Shown here one piece after another: positions 8,570 through 17,902 of a stretch of DNA of 47,247 bases. Both the position numbers and the translations under genes were made by a program. The DNA is from Betaproteobacteria bacterium (GTDB taxonomy: Bacteria > Pseudomonadota > Gammaproteobacteria > Burkholderiales > SG8-41), in contig JANYDY010000024.1 of NCBI GenBank assembly GCA_025363435.1, positions 1 to 47,247 on the forward strand. Direction: 5' to 3'. Within the stretch, counting starts at the first letter, position 1. Every line of letters starts with the position of its first letter. The notes beneath the pieces are model-generated. The model had not been told where the DNA came from, did no database searches, and saw nothing but the letters and a program-made list of their open reading frames with translations.

Positions 8570-9628
8570 TTATCCCGTTGCCACTGCACGCACCGACGGA
8601 TGCGCATGGTTGACCGGTATGCCGCCCTCGCGTACCCAGCGGTAACGCTGCTCGACGGCGGGCGCGAGCGGACGACGCTGCGCATCATCAACCGCAATCC
8701 ACATGCGCAGCAAATGGCGCTCGCGACCCGGCTCGTCGTGATCGACATAGGCTTCGCGCGCGTGCAGCATGATGTGATTATTGATGAGCTGGATATCGCC
8801 TTCCTGAAATTCCATGCTCAGCATGAGCTCGGGCCGGTTGGCGATGTCCTGCACCATCACCAGCGCCTCGCGCTGCTTTGCAGTTGGCTTGTATTGTTCG
8901 CCGAAGCGCGCCGCCGAGTCGTAATAAGGAATGCTGACGATGCGCGTGGTGATACGGCCTTTGCTCTCACTGAACATCGGCAGCGCAAACCACGGCGCCT
9001 CACCGGCCGGCTCCTCACCACGCCAGTCGAGATAAAACATGCCGTAGAGTTCATCAAGCAAATCGGGGTGCTCTTCGCGCAATATGTTGTGCACCGTCAG
9101 CGCGCTGACGAGTTTGCTCGCGCCACCGGATTTCGCCGTGCGCAAGCAGAACAGGCCGAGGATATCCACCGGCAGAACGTCGGTATGAAAATCCATGCGC
9201 AGGCTGGTCTGGTAGAGGCGCGTGTTGGGGTCAGCCATGCTGCCGCCCTCGTCACGCACGTGACCCAACAGATGCCCGCGCGCATTCTGCGACACCGGCC
9301 GGCCGAAATGCGCAATCAGGCCCCAGTAAACCAGTTCGCAATCGGCATCGCTGTATCGCGCCCGCGGAAAACCGCGCAGCAAAACAAAACCTCGGCCGTT
9401 CTCGACTTCATCGAGCGCCGCGGCCAGCGACTGCCTGAATCCGCATAAAGGAAACTCATCCGCCGCGAACGGAATTTTTAAACCAGCGCGCTTGACCGCC
9501 TGCAGCGCGGCGTCGATCCCGGCGATCTCGGCGTCGCTCAGGCGGTAAATCCATTGTGCATCCCGCTGTATCTGCGGCCCTGCCCACGCCGCCGGATCGC
9601 TTATGATGTTGCGTTGCGCTGCCGCCAT
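8570..9628 (-). CDS. TauD/TfdA-family Fe(II)/2-oxoglutarate dioxygenase
   Basis: 352 residues from the ATG at 9628, chosen because GGAGTAAACGAA precedes it and it begins 13 bp after the upstream Bug stop. The iron-binding triad appears as H148-x-D150 (MDFHTDV) and H289 (IMLHARE), with the 2-oxoglutarate-binding arginine in HLLRMW (R308). The family hydroxylates a substrate next to a heteroatom and so releases sulfite, phenols and the like. The substrate is unknown here. It sits between two Bug genes in one transcription unit. Confidence 0.85.
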   Translation of the reverse strand: MAAAQRNIISDPAAWAGPQIQRDAQWIYRLSDAEIAGIDAALQAVKRAGLKIPFAADEFPLCGFRQSLAAALDEVENGRGFVLLRGFPRARYSDADCELVYWGLIAHFGRPVSQNARGHLLGHVRDEGGSMADPNTRLYQTSLRMDFHTDVLPVDILGLFCLRTAKSGGASKLVSALTVHNILREEHPDLLDELYGMFYLDWRGEEPAGEAPWFALPMFSESKGRITTRIVSIPYYDSAARFGEQYKPTAKQREALVMVQDIANRPELMLSMEFQEGDIQLINNHIMLHAREAYVDHDEPGRERHLLRMWIAVDDAQRRPLAPAVEQRYRWVREGGIPVNHAHPSVRAVATG

Positions 9629-9641
9629 TTCGTTTACTCCG

Positions 9642-10622
9642 TTATTCCTGCGCAATACCGGCGGACTTGACCAGCGCAGCCCATTTGATCGTCTCGGCGC
9701 GCAAGAACGCCGCGCATTCTTCGGGGGAACTCGCCACCACCTCGGCGCCGTCAACCGCCAGCTTGTCACGCACTTCAGGCGTGCGCAAGATCGCCACCAC
9801 TTCTTTTTGCAGTTTTGCCAGCACCTCCACCGGCGTTGCCGCCGGCGCCATCATCGCCGTCCACTGCACGGCTTCATAACCGGCAAGCCCCGATTCAGAC
9901 ACCGCCGGTATATCCGGCAGCGACGGCACGCGGTTCAACGAAGTGATCGCCAGCACGCGCAGCTTGCCGGCGCGCGCATTCGGCAGCACGAGTTGCATGC
10001 TGCTGGTGGCAATCAGCGCCGTACGCCCGGCGATGGTCTCGATCAAGCCGGGCAGCGTGCCTTTGTACGGAATATGCATCAGCTTGATCTGCGCCATGCT
10101 CGCCAGCAATTCAACAACGAGATGCGGATTGGTGCCGTGGCCCGACGACGCGTACAGAATTTCGTTCGGATGCAATTTCGCAAACGCAATCAGTTCGTGT
10201 ATCGATTTCGCCGGCATCGACGGATGCACCGAAATCAGATTCGGCACGAAATGCGATTGCGTGACCGGCGCGAAATCGCGCTGCACATCGTATGGAATTT
10301 TTTTGTAGGTCGCCGGCGTGATCGCCAGCGTCGACGGGCTCATCAACAGCGTGTAGCCGTCGGGTTGCGCCTTCGCCACCAGATCAGTGCCGATAATAGT
10401 ACCCGCCCCCGGACGCACATCGACTACCACCTGCTTGCCCCAGCGTTTGGTCAACTCATTCGCAATCAGGCGCGCGCCGATGTCGCTGGGGCCGCCGGCT
10501 GCGGTCGGCACGACGATGCGGATCGGACGGTTGGGATAAACGTCCTGCGCAAACACGCCGCAAGCCGCGGGCAACAACAGCAATGTTGTCCACCGACAGC
10601 AAAGGCTACCTGCATCGCGCAT
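9642..10622 (-). CDS. Bug/TctC-family solute-binding protein
   Basis: 326 residues. GAGGAGGGG upstream supports the ATG at 10622. The signal peptide has a hydrophobic core WTTLLLLPAACGVFA. The mature part begins QDVYPNRPIRIVVPTAAGGPSDIGARL, with VVVDVRPGAGTIIGTD, PDGYTLLMSP and HIPYKGTLPGL. The cysteine before the cleavage site (AACG) could suggest lipidation, but the AQ junction favours ordinary cleavage. Its stop is 13 bp before the dioxygenase start. Confidence 0.9.
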   Translation of the reverse strand: MRDAGSLCCRWTTLLLLPAACGVFAQDVYPNRPIRIVVPTAAGGPSDIGARLIANELTKRWGKQVVVDVRPGAGTIIGTDLVAKAQPDGYTLLMSPSTLAITPATYKKIPYDVQRDFAPVTQSHFVPNLISVHPSMPAKSIHELIAFAKLHPNEILYASSGHGTNPHLVVELLASMAQIKLMHIPYKGTLPGLIETIAGRTALIATSSMQLVLPNARAGKLRVLAITSLNRVPSLPDIPAVSESGLAGYEAVQWTAMMAPAATPVEVLAKLQKEVVAILRTPEVRDKLAVDGAEVVASSPEECAAFLRAETIKWAALVKSAGIAQE

Positions 10623-10711
10623 CGTTCAACCCCTCCTCAACTGCAGCCGCTGCGTGCTTCAGTTTCGCCGCGCCCGCGCTCTGCGGCGCGGTGACGCGGT
10701 GGAATTTTCTG

Positions 10712-12103
10712 CTATGCCATCGCCTTCACCTGCGGCGTCGGTGTCATTTCCATTTCCGACAGCGCCATTACTTCCTGCGCGCTGAAACCCGGCGCAGTCT
10801 CAAGCAGCACAAACTTGTCGCCTTCCCACTTCAGCAAAGCGAGGTCGGTCACCACGTAACTCACACAACCTTGCCCGGTCAGCGGGTACTTGCATTTCTT
10901 TTTCAGCTTCGGCCGGCCCTTGCTGTCGCAATGCTCCATCACGATGATGAGTTCGGTGCGCCCCGAGATAAGGTCCATCGCGCCGCCGATGCCGCCGCGC
11001 TTGGCATCCGCCACGCTCCAGTTGGCAACACTGCCGGTCTGGTCGACTTCGTAGGCGCCGAGTATCACGCTGTCGATGCGGCCGCCGCGCGCCATTTCGA
11101 ACGAGGTCACCGAATCGAAAAACGACGCGCCGGGCATCAGTTCGATGTACTGGCCGCTGGCGTTGTACATATCCGGATCGACATCGGCGCCGGACACCAT
11201 CTTGCCGTAACCCAGCACGCCGTTCTCGGCGTGCAGCACGACATCGCGACCTTCAAGAAAATTCGACACCATGGTCGGAATGCCGGTACCGAGGTTGACG
11301 TAGCTGCCTTCTTTAACAATGGCGGCGGCGCGTTTGGCGATGCCCTCGCGCGTCAGCGCCGGCTTACCGTTGTATTCGCGCGGCTTGTCGGCCGGACGAC
11401 GCTTCGATTGCGGTGTTTGGCTCGGGTCGAACGGATAGGTACTCTTGACCACGCGCGAAACGAAGATGCCCGGCAAATTGATGAGCTCCGGCGCGATGCC
11501 GCCGACCTCTACGATCTCGTCGACTTCAACGATGGCAATGCGCGCGGCTTTGGCAAATGCCGGATTCAGGTTCTGGCTGCCGCCGCGAAACTGCACATTG
11601 CCGGCGCGATCGGCGCGGTAGGCGCGCAGCAGCGCGTAATCAAGTTTGATCGCCGGTTCGAGCACGTATTTGCGGCCGTCGAATTCGCGCACCTCTTTGC
11701 CTTTTTCGAGATCGGTGCCGGCAACGGTCGCCGAATAAAACGCCGGGATGCCGGCGCCGCCGGCGCGGCAACGTTCAACCAGCGTGCCCTGCGGCACCAG
11801 TTCGACTTCGAGTTCGCCGGAGACGATCTGGTCTTCGGTCGCCGTCGGCATGCCGGGGCGCACGGTGAACGCAGCGATGAGTTTTTTAACCTGCTTGTTC
11901 TCGGCGAGTATCTGGCCGCGCAATTCGCCCGGCGCACCCATCGAATTGCAAACCAGGCACAGGTTCTTCGTGCCCTTGTCGCGCAATGCAGTGATCATAC
12001 TCAATGCGAATCGGTGACCGACGCTGAAGCCGCCGATGGCGACGGTGGCGCCGTCTTGAAGGTCGGCGAGGGCCTCTTGCGGTGATGCAACTACCTTGTC
12101 CAT
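10712..12103 (-). CDS. Fused-subunit 3-oxoacid (succinyl-CoA:3-ketoacid-type) CoA-transferase
   Basis: 463 residues from the ATG at 12103, which follows AAGGAGAGAG. The alpha-like half (GATVAIGGFSVGH... about 20-225) and beta-like half (LTREGIAKRAA... about 250-463) are joined by a lysine/arginine-rich linker, as in SCOT-type enzymes; many bacteria use two separate genes. The glutamate that forms the covalent CoA thioester is E293 in HAENGVLGYG. It moves CoA between a dicarboxylate or acid donor and a 3-oxo acid in the cytoplasm. The Bug gene follows 89 bp downstream. Confidence 0.85.
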   Translation of the reverse strand: MDKVVASPQEALADLQDGATVAIGGFSVGHRFALSMITALRDKGTKNLCLVCNSMGAPGELRGQILAENKQVKKLIAAFTVRPGMPTATEDQIVSGELEVELVPQGTLVERCRAGGAGIPAFYSATVAGTDLEKGKEVREFDGRKYVLEPAIKLDYALLRAYRADRAGNVQFRGGSQNLNPAFAKAARIAIVEVDEIVEVGGIAPELINLPGIFVSRVVKSTYPFDPSQTPQSKRRPADKPREYNGKPALTREGIAKRAAAIVKEGSYVNLGTGIPTMVSNFLEGRDVVLHAENGVLGYGKMVSGADVDPDMYNASGQYIELMPGASFFDSVTSFEMARGGRIDSVILGAYEVDQTGSVANWSVADAKRGGIGGAMDLISGRTELIIVMEHCDSKGRPKLKKKCKYPLTGQGCVSYVVTDLALLKWEGDKFVLLETAPGFSAQEVMALSEMEMTPTPQVKAMA

Positions 12104-12205
12104 GCGAAATCTCTCTCCTTGATTGAAACAGACTGAACAGCGGCGCTCTGAGGGCGCCTGCAACCCCCCGATAATAACAGGGCTTGGACGCGCGCCGCGC
12201 CGCGC

Positions 12206-13183
12206 TTATTCGAGCTCGAACCTGATGCGCTGCGCGAGTTGCACGGTGCTCTCATATTCGGCAGCCAGCACCGCAGCAAAATCCGCCGCGCTGTTGCCGA
12301 CCGGCTCGGCGCCGGTGGCGGCGATGCGTTCGCGCACTTCCGGCACGGCGAGCACCACGGCAATTTCGCGGTTCAACCGCGCGACGATGGCCGCCGGCGT
12401 GCCTGCAGGCGCGAGGATGCCGATCCACGTCAGATGGCTATAACCGGCAACGCCGCCTTCAGCCACGGTCGGCACCTCGGGCAGCGACGGCCAGCGTTTA
12501 TCCGATGTCAGTGCCACCGCATAAAGCAGGCCGCCGCGGATTTGCGTAATCACCGACGGCAGCGCCGCCATCGCCAGCGACGTCTGCCCGCCCATGACGT
12601 CCTGATTGGCCTGCGTCGCCACTTTGTACGGCACATGCGTGATATCGATACTGGCGGCCGCCTTCAACATCTCCATCGCGATATTGGTCGGCGAGCCGTT
12701 GCCGGCGCTGCCATAAACAAGTTTGCCGGGCGCCGCGCGCGCAGTGGCAATCAGCTCCTTCACCGTGCGCAGATTCGACTTCGGATGCACGATGATCACC
12801 GACGGCGCGCGCGTCAGCTCGATCACCGGCACGAAATCGCGCCGCGGGTCGTAGCCCGGATTGCGATAGAGGAAGGGATTGATGTTGTAGTTGTTGGCGG
12901 TTTCCAGCAGCGTATAGCCGTCGGCCAGCGCCCTGGCTACCGAGGCCATGCCGATATTGCCGCCCGCACCCGGCCGGTTTTCGACCACGATCTGGCGGTT
13001 GAGATTTTTACCGAGGCGATCGGCGACGATGCGGCCGATCACATCGAGCCCGCCGCCGGCGCCGAAACAGATCACCAGCAGGACGGGCCTGGCGGGATAG
13101 TCGCCCTGCGCACGCGCCGGCGCTGCAGTCAGCGTGCCGAACGCCAATGCGACGCACGCCATTTTTGCCATGAATTTAAGCAA
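12206..13183 (-). CDS. Bug/TctC-family solute-binding protein
   Basis: 325 residues from a TTG at 13183, preceded at short distance by GGGGAGGGG. An ATG at 13171 is the alternative. The signal peptide ends TAAPARAQ. Mature protein: GDYPARPVLLVICFGAGGGLDVIGRIV, VVENRPGAGGNIGM, ADGYTLLETA and HVPYKVATQAN. The unusual ICFGAGGGLD replaces the common VPFPPGGGTD. It begins the minus-strand run and is divergent from corA. Confidence 0.88.
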   Translation of the reverse strand: MLKFMAKMACVALAFGTLTAAPARAQGDYPARPVLLVICFGAGGGLDVIGRIVADRLGKNLNRQIVVENRPGAGGNIGMASVARALADGYTLLETANNYNINPFLYRNPGYDPRRDFVPVIELTRAPSVIIVHPKSNLRTVKELIATARAAPGKLVYGSAGNGSPTNIAMEMLKAAASIDITHVPYKVATQANQDVMGGQTSLAMAALPSVITQIRGGLLYAVALTSDKRWPSLPEVPTVAEGGVAGYSHLTWIGILAPAGTPAAIVARLNREIAVVLAVPEVRERIAATGAEPVGNSAADFAAVLAAEYESTVQLAQRIRFELE

Positions 13184-13341
13184 GGCCCCTCCCCGGATGA
13201 CGGTCGCTTGAGTAATTGAGTTTACAATGTTTCCCGGCGAAAACTTTCATCGCACTGTAATGCCGGCGGCAGCTTGTAGCTTTATACTCGCAATGTCGGC
13301 GCGGTAGCGCAGCCGGCGCGCCACCAGGGTCAGGAAATCAT

Positions 13342-14310
13342 ATGCTCGTAAATTGCTTCGCCTATCAGGACGGCGTCAGGATTGCCGACCAGATCAAGCC
13401 CGCCGATATCGGCGCCTACATCAGCCGCCCCGAATGTTTTGTCTGGGTTGCGCTGAAAGACCCGGAGCCCGGAGAATTTTCCGAGCTGGAAAAGCAATTC
13501 GGCCTGCACGAGCTCGCGGTTGAAGACGCCAACGTCGGCCATCAACGCCCCAAAATAGAAGAGTATGGCGACTCGCTGTTCGCGGTTCTGCACGTGATCG
13601 AAATCATCAACGATGAAATGGTGGTCGGTGAAGTCGATATCTTCGTCGGGCCGAACTACATTTTGAGCGTGCGCAACCGCGCCGAAAAAGGTTTCGCCGA
13701 CGTGCGCGCGCGCTGCGAGCGTGAACCCGAACTGCTGCGCCTCGGTTCCGGCTTCGTACTCTACGCGCTGATGGACGCGGTGGTGGATCGCTACTTTCCG
13801 ATCATCGACGCACTCGAAACGAGACTCGAAACCCTCGAAGAACGCATGTTCAGCGGCGGCGCCGCGCGCGCCAACATCGAAGACATGTATGCGTTGAAAC
13901 AAAAACTGATGGTACTCAAACACGCGGTCGGGCCGCTGCTCGAAGGTGTGAGCAAACTCTACGGCGGACGTGTGCCGCAGATCTGCGCCGGCACGCAGGA
14001 ATATTACCGCGACGTTTACGACCATTTGACGCGCATCAACCAGTCGATCGATGCACTGCGCGAAATGGTGACCACCGCGCTGTCGGTCAATCTGGCGCTC
14101 ATCACCGTCTCCGAAAACGAAACCACCAAGCGGCTGGCCGCCTATGCCGCACTGGTCGCGGTGCCGACTATGATCGCCGGCATTTACGGCATGAACTTCG
14201 AGCACATGCCGGAACTCAAGTGGGTGTTCGGTTACCCGCTGTCGCTCACGATCATGACCGCTATCGACGTCTATCTGTTCTTCCGCTTCCGCCGCGCCGG
14301 CTGGTTGTAA
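13342..14310 (+). CDS. corA: CorA-family divalent cation (Mg2+/Co2+) transporter
   Basis: 322 residues, normal length. The GMN signature is at 283-285 (YGMNFEHMPEL) at the end of the first C-terminal membrane helix (roughly 263-282), and the second helix (about 298-315) leads to the basic tail FRFRRAGWL. The large N-terminal cytoplasmic domain with its long helix (about 150-260) is intact. The start has AGGA a few bases upstream. It forms a pentameric Mg2+ channel in the inner membrane and stands alone, without clear functional ties to its neighbours. Confidence 0.95.
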   Translation: MLVNCFAYQDGVRIADQIKPADIGAYISRPECFVWVALKDPEPGEFSELEKQFGLHELAVEDANVGHQRPKIEEYGDSLFAVLHVIEIINDEMVVGEVDIFVGPNYILSVRNRAEKGFADVRARCEREPELLRLGSGFVLYALMDAVVDRYFPIIDALETRLETLEERMFSGGAARANIEDMYALKQKLMVLKHAVGPLLEGVSKLYGGRVPQICAGTQEYYRDVYDHLTRINQSIDALREMVTTALSVNLALITVSENETTKRLAAYAALVAVPTMIAGIYGMNFEHMPELKWVFGYPLSLTIMTAIDVYLFFRFRRAGWL

Positions 14311-14382
14311 CGCCGCTGTAATGCCGCAACACCGCCGGTTGCGCATTTTGCGCACCGGCAAAAACCACTGACTGGAGAAAAA

Positions 14383-15108
14383 TTGGATCGCAGCCTTTAT
14401 ATCGTCTGGTACGACCTGCCGGAAAAAGATCGCAAAACCCATCTCGACTGGCTGCACGGCAGTTTTATCCCGCGCCAGCTTAAAAAATCCGGTGTGTTAT
14501 GGGCGGCACATTACGAATGCGAGCGCCAGGCCGATCCGGTGCACAAGATTCTGAGCTACGCCGCCGAGCCGGTGCCTGATGGCAACGAATACATACTGCT
14601 GTTCGGCGCCGAAACCGCACACGCCTTTGCGCCACCGGCGCCGGGCACTACCGACCCGACCATCACCGACGAAGACCGCAAAATGCTGGCGATGCGGGTC
14701 GGCGCGCGCATTAATACCTTTACCGAAGAAGCCTGCGTCGACGGCCCGGCGGCAGCGCAAAGAAAACGCGGCAAGGAGCTAAGCGCCTGCATACAACTCG
14801 GCAGTTTTAACACGCGCGCCTATCAGGACGAAGACGGCCTGCTTGCCTGGTACGCGCACAACCGCCTGCCCGGCCTCTCGATTACACCGGGCTGCATCGG
14901 CGTGCGCAAAATGGTCTCGGTCGCCGGTTGGGCCAAACACGGCGTGCTCTATGAGTTCGTTTCGAAAGAAGAGCGCGAAAAATATTTTCGCGCCTACGAA
15001 AACGCCGATCCGTCGATGGCGGCATGGACCGACAGCCTGCGTCGTTCGCTGGTGCACGCGCCGGGTTCGGCCAATGTCGCCTACCGCATCTGGCCGCCGG
15101 TAAAATAG
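14383..15108 (+). CDS. Uncharacterised protein with two ferredoxin-like (dimeric alpha/beta barrel-like) halves
   Basis: 241 residues from a TTG at 14383 with GGAGA upstream. No signal peptide or membrane segment is present. The two halves look related: residues 4-45 contain YIVWYDLP..HLDWLHGSFIPRQLKKSGVLWAAHYE, and residues about 135-180 contain SACIQLGSFN..LLAWYAHNRLPGLSITPGCIGVRKM, each with a W-x-H..P..G pattern. This resembles duplicated EthD/ABM-like domains, but no family is recognised with certainty. It is followed after 27 bp by a Bug gene, probably in the same transcript, so a role on a small organic acid is possible (inference). Confidence 0.7.
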   Translation: MDRSLYIVWYDLPEKDRKTHLDWLHGSFIPRQLKKSGVLWAAHYECERQADPVHKILSYAAEPVPDGNEYILLFGAETAHAFAPPAPGTTDPTITDEDRKMLAMRVGARINTFTEEACVDGPAAAQRKRGKELSACIQLGSFNTRAYQDEDGLLAWYAHNRLPGLSITPGCIGVRKMVSVAGWAKHGVLYEFVSKEEREKYFRAYENADPSMAAWTDSLRRSLVHAPGSANVAYRIWPPVK

Positions 15109-15135
15109 CAGCACAGCAACCGCCGCGAGGTGAGC

Positions 15136-16152
15136 ATGTCCGGTCTGCGTACATCTCTGGTTTCAATCCGCCGCGCCAGTGGCCTCGCGCCGACGGCGAC
15201 AGCGCTCACCCTTGCCTGCGCTGCGACTGCGCTCTGCGCGCAGGACAAACCCGCCGACTATCCGCTGCGGCCGATCCGTATTGTTGTCGGCATCGGTCCC
15301 GGCGGCGGCCTCGATCTGATGACGCGGCTGGCCGCGCAAAAAATCGCCGAACGCTGGAACCAGTCGGTAATTGTCGATAACCGCCCCGGTGGCGGCACGG
15401 TCATCGGCATGGACATGGTCGCCGCTGCGCCCAAAGACGGCTATACGCTGCTCGGCGCCTCGGAATCGCTGATGTTGAACGGCGTGCTCGGCCGCGCCAG
15501 CTATGATGTTCGCACCGCGTTTATTCCGATCGTGCAGATCTGCTCGCAAAGCTTTGTGCTGGTGGTGACGCCGTCGCTACCGGTGAAATCGGTGCGCGAA
15601 CTGATCGACTACGCAAAAGCGAAATCCGGCGCATTGAGCTTCGGCTCGCAGGGGCTCGGCACCGCCGGTCATCTGGCGATGGAACATTTCAAATTGCTGA
15701 CCGGCGCCGACATGATCCACGTGCCGTATAAAAGTGCGGGGGCGGCGATCGTCGAAGTGATCGGCAACCAGGTGCAGCTCATGTTCGCGAGCACGGTATC
15801 GACCACCCAGCATATACGCAGCGGACGCCTGCGCGCGATCGCGGTGTCCGCTCTGCGCCGCGCACCGAATCTGCCCGAGCTGCCGACTGTCGCCGAAAGC
15901 GGCATCGCCGGCTTCGACTGGGGCAACGCCTACAGTCTGCTGGCGCCAGCCGGCACGCCGGCGCGTATCGTGCGTGCGATCAACCTTGTGGTGCGCGAAG
16001 GCGTGAACACACCCGACACGGTGAAAACGCTCGCAGTTGAGGGCTCCGAACCGGCGGTGCCGGCGACGCCGGAGGAATTCAAAACGAAGTTCAACGCCGA
16101 TTACGCGCGGCTGGAAAAACTGATCAAAACGATCAACGTGCGCATCCAGTAG
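15136..16152 (+). CDS. Bug/TctC-family solute-binding protein
   Basis: 338 residues from the ATG at 15136, with GAGGTG just upstream; a GTG at 15130 overlaps that site and is less likely. The signal peptide contains ATALTLACAATALCAQ. Mature part: YPLRPIRIVVGIGPGGGLDLMTRLA, VIVDNRPGGGTVIGMD, KDGYTLLGAS and HVPYKSAGAAI. A strong hairpin terminator lies 5 bp downstream. Confidence 0.9.
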   Translation: MSGLRTSLVSIRRASGLAPTATALTLACAATALCAQDKPADYPLRPIRIVVGIGPGGGLDLMTRLAAQKIAERWNQSVIVDNRPGGGTVIGMDMVAAAPKDGYTLLGASESLMLNGVLGRASYDVRTAFIPIVQICSQSFVLVVTPSLPVKSVRELIDYAKAKSGALSFGSQGLGTAGHLAMEHFKLLTGADMIHVPYKSAGAAIVEVIGNQVQLMFASTVSTTQHIRSGRLRAIAVSALRRAPNLPELPTVAESGIAGFDWGNAYSLLAPAGTPARIVRAINLVVREGVNTPDTVKTLAVEGSEPAVPATPEEFKTKFNADYARLEKLIKTINVRIQ

Positions 16153-16156
16153 CCAA

Positions 16157-16186
16157 ATAAAAAGCGGGCTCACGCCCGCTTTTTAT
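16157..16186. terminator. Bidirectional rho-independent terminator
   Basis: A 13-bp stem (16157-16169 with 16174-16186) with core GCGGGC/GCCCGC, a TCAC loop and flanking A5/T5 tracts, between the convergent Bug gene (stop 16152) and ThDP enzyme gene (stop 16204). The tracts on both sides let it work for both strands. Confidence 0.9.
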
Positions 16187-16203
16187 CAGCTCAACACAAT
16201 CGA

Positions 16204-17853
16204 TTATTCATCCAGTCCGTAGTGTATGCGGCGATACGGCAGCGACACGACTTCAGCCGAGACCCGCACGTCGATCAGCATCGGACCCGGTTTAGCCACC
16301 CATTCGGCCGCAGCCTTGCGCACGTCCTCCACAGTCTTCGCCATCACGCCGCGGCCGCCGTAGCCGCGCGCCACCGCACCCAGATCCGGGCTCGGGATCC
16401 TGGAGGTCGCCGCATTCATCTTGTGCGCATCGAGTTTGTAGTACTCGGCACCGAGCATCTCGTTGTTCTGCACCACCATCAGCAGCGGCACCTTGTGCCG
16501 CACCATGGTGTCGAACTCGTTCAGATGCATCATCGTGCTGGCCTCACCGTCGACCAGCATCGCCGGCTTGTTGCCGGTCGCCATCACTGCGCCAATCGCC
16601 GCCGGCATCATCTGGCCGATACAGCCGTAAAAATGCCCGGGCATCACAACCTCGCGGCGGCGGCGGAACAGGATGTTCGAGAAGCCCGCCGTGTGGCCGC
16701 TGCCGGTGTAGAGACTGATGTTTTCCGGCACGATCTCGTCGAGCGCCAGCACAACCTGACGCGGATCGACGGTGCCCGCTTCGATTTTGTACTCGTGACG
16801 GTCTTCCCACGCGTTGCCGAGCCGTTCGCGCACCTCGCCGGTGCGGTAGCCGGTCTGCTTGAATGAACGTTTGGCGAGCACACCTTCGAGCGCCTCGGTG
16901 CCGATCTTCGCATCGGCCTGCATGTAAATGTCGGCGGCCGTCGTGCCGTGCAGCATGACGTGCTGCTTGGCATCGATGTGGATGAACTTGGCATTGGCGT
17001 ACAGGTAACCATGTTCTGTCGTGTAGCGGTTGAGGCTTGCGCCGACGGCAACCACGCAGTCCGACTCTTCGCACAACTCCATCGCCGTCTTGGTGGCATA
17101 AGTACCCGACACGCCGAGATGGAAATCGTCCTCGGACAACCAGGTCTTCGCCATCAATGTGGTGATGATCAGCGCGCCCGAACGCTCGGCAAGCTTCTTG
17201 ATCGCGTCGCCGGCGCCCGCCCACATGGCACCGCGGCCAACCAGGATGATGGGATGTTTGGCCTTGGATAGCCGGTCGGCGGCGCGCTCGACAACGTCCG
17301 GGTCGGGTCGCATCTGGCGCGACGGCATCAGGCTATCGGAGGTGACGTAGGCATCGTCGTCCTCGAACTCCTGCTGCTGGATGTCCATGGGTGCACTGAG
17401 CATGACCGGTTTCGAATTGAGTTTGGCGAGGTAAAACGCCTTGCGCACCACCTCATCTGCGGTTTCCGCAGAGGCCAGACGCACAAACTGTGTTTCACAG
17501 GCGGCAGCGAACGGCGCCTGCTCCAGGCGCTGGTTGTATTCGTCGTCATTGGTCGGATGCTCGCCGCAAAACGCCACCACCGGCGACGACGCGCGCGAGG
17601 CGGTAAGCAACGCGGTAGCAAGCTGCGAGACACCGGGGCCGCAGGTAGCGGTGGCGCAAGACGGTTTGCGCGTCGCGCGCGACCAGCCGTCGGCCATGCC
17701 GAGTCCGGCGCCCTCATGGCGCACTTCGACGTCGATCGAGCCCAGCTTGATCATCTCGTTCAGCCAGTACATATTGCCGTCGCCCATGATGCCGAACGTA
17801 TGTGTAATGCCCTCGGCCCTGAACGCGCGGGCCATGCGTTGATACACCTTCAT
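16204..17853 (-). CDS. Thiamine pyrophosphate-dependent enzyme (second, distant acetolactate synthase-like)
   Basis: 549 residues with the three-domain ThDP layout. The catalytic glutamate is E47 in VRHEGAG. The C-terminal cofactor motif reads VDGEASTMMHLNEFD starting at 434 and ends in VVQNNEMLG (N463/N464), so the canonical first glycine of GDG is a valine. It differs strongly from the ThDP enzyme at 2810-4468 and is not a recent duplicate. A 2-oxo acid decarboxylase or carboligase role is likely; the substrate is unknown. It starts 49 bp after the CoxG-like gene and may share its transcript. Confidence 0.8.
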   Translation of the reverse strand: MKVYQRMARAFRAEGITHTFGIMGDGNMYWLNEMIKLGSIDVEVRHEGAGLGMADGWSRATRKPSCATATCGPGVSQLATALLTASRASSPVVAFCGEHPTNDDEYNQRLEQAPFAAACETQFVRLASAETADEVVRKAFYLAKLNSKPVMLSAPMDIQQQEFEDDDAYVTSDSLMPSRQMRPDPDVVERAADRLSKAKHPIILVGRGAMWAGAGDAIKKLAERSGALIITTLMAKTWLSEDDFHLGVSGTYATKTAMELCEESDCVVAVGASLNRYTTEHGYLYANAKFIHIDAKQHVMLHGTTAADIYMQADAKIGTEALEGVLAKRSFKQTGYRTGEVRERLGNAWEDRHEYKIEAGTVDPRQVVLALDEIVPENISLYTGSGHTAGFSNILFRRRREVVMPGHFYGCIGQMMPAAIGAVMATGNKPAMLVDGEASTMMHLNEFDTMVRHKVPLLMVVQNNEMLGAEYYKLDAHKMNAATSRIPSPDLGAVARGYGGRGVMAKTVEDVRKAAAEWVAKPGPMLIDVRVSAEVVSLPYRRIHYGLDE

Positions 17854-17902
17854 CGTGCTCCTCCCGTTTTTGACTTGCCGATAATAACTACAAGGCGGTC
17901 GA

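Noticed and set aside
12165-12178. GTTATTATC on the minus strand before the CoA-transferase gene, repeated before the ThDP gene near 17876, as a possible shared -10 box
   Set aside because: No convincing -35 element at the right distance in either place; probably chance.
13330-14457. 375-codon open frame antisense to corA
   Set aside because: The plus-strand frame encodes an intact CorA with its GMN motif; the minus reading shows no domain and is a typical GC-rich shadow.
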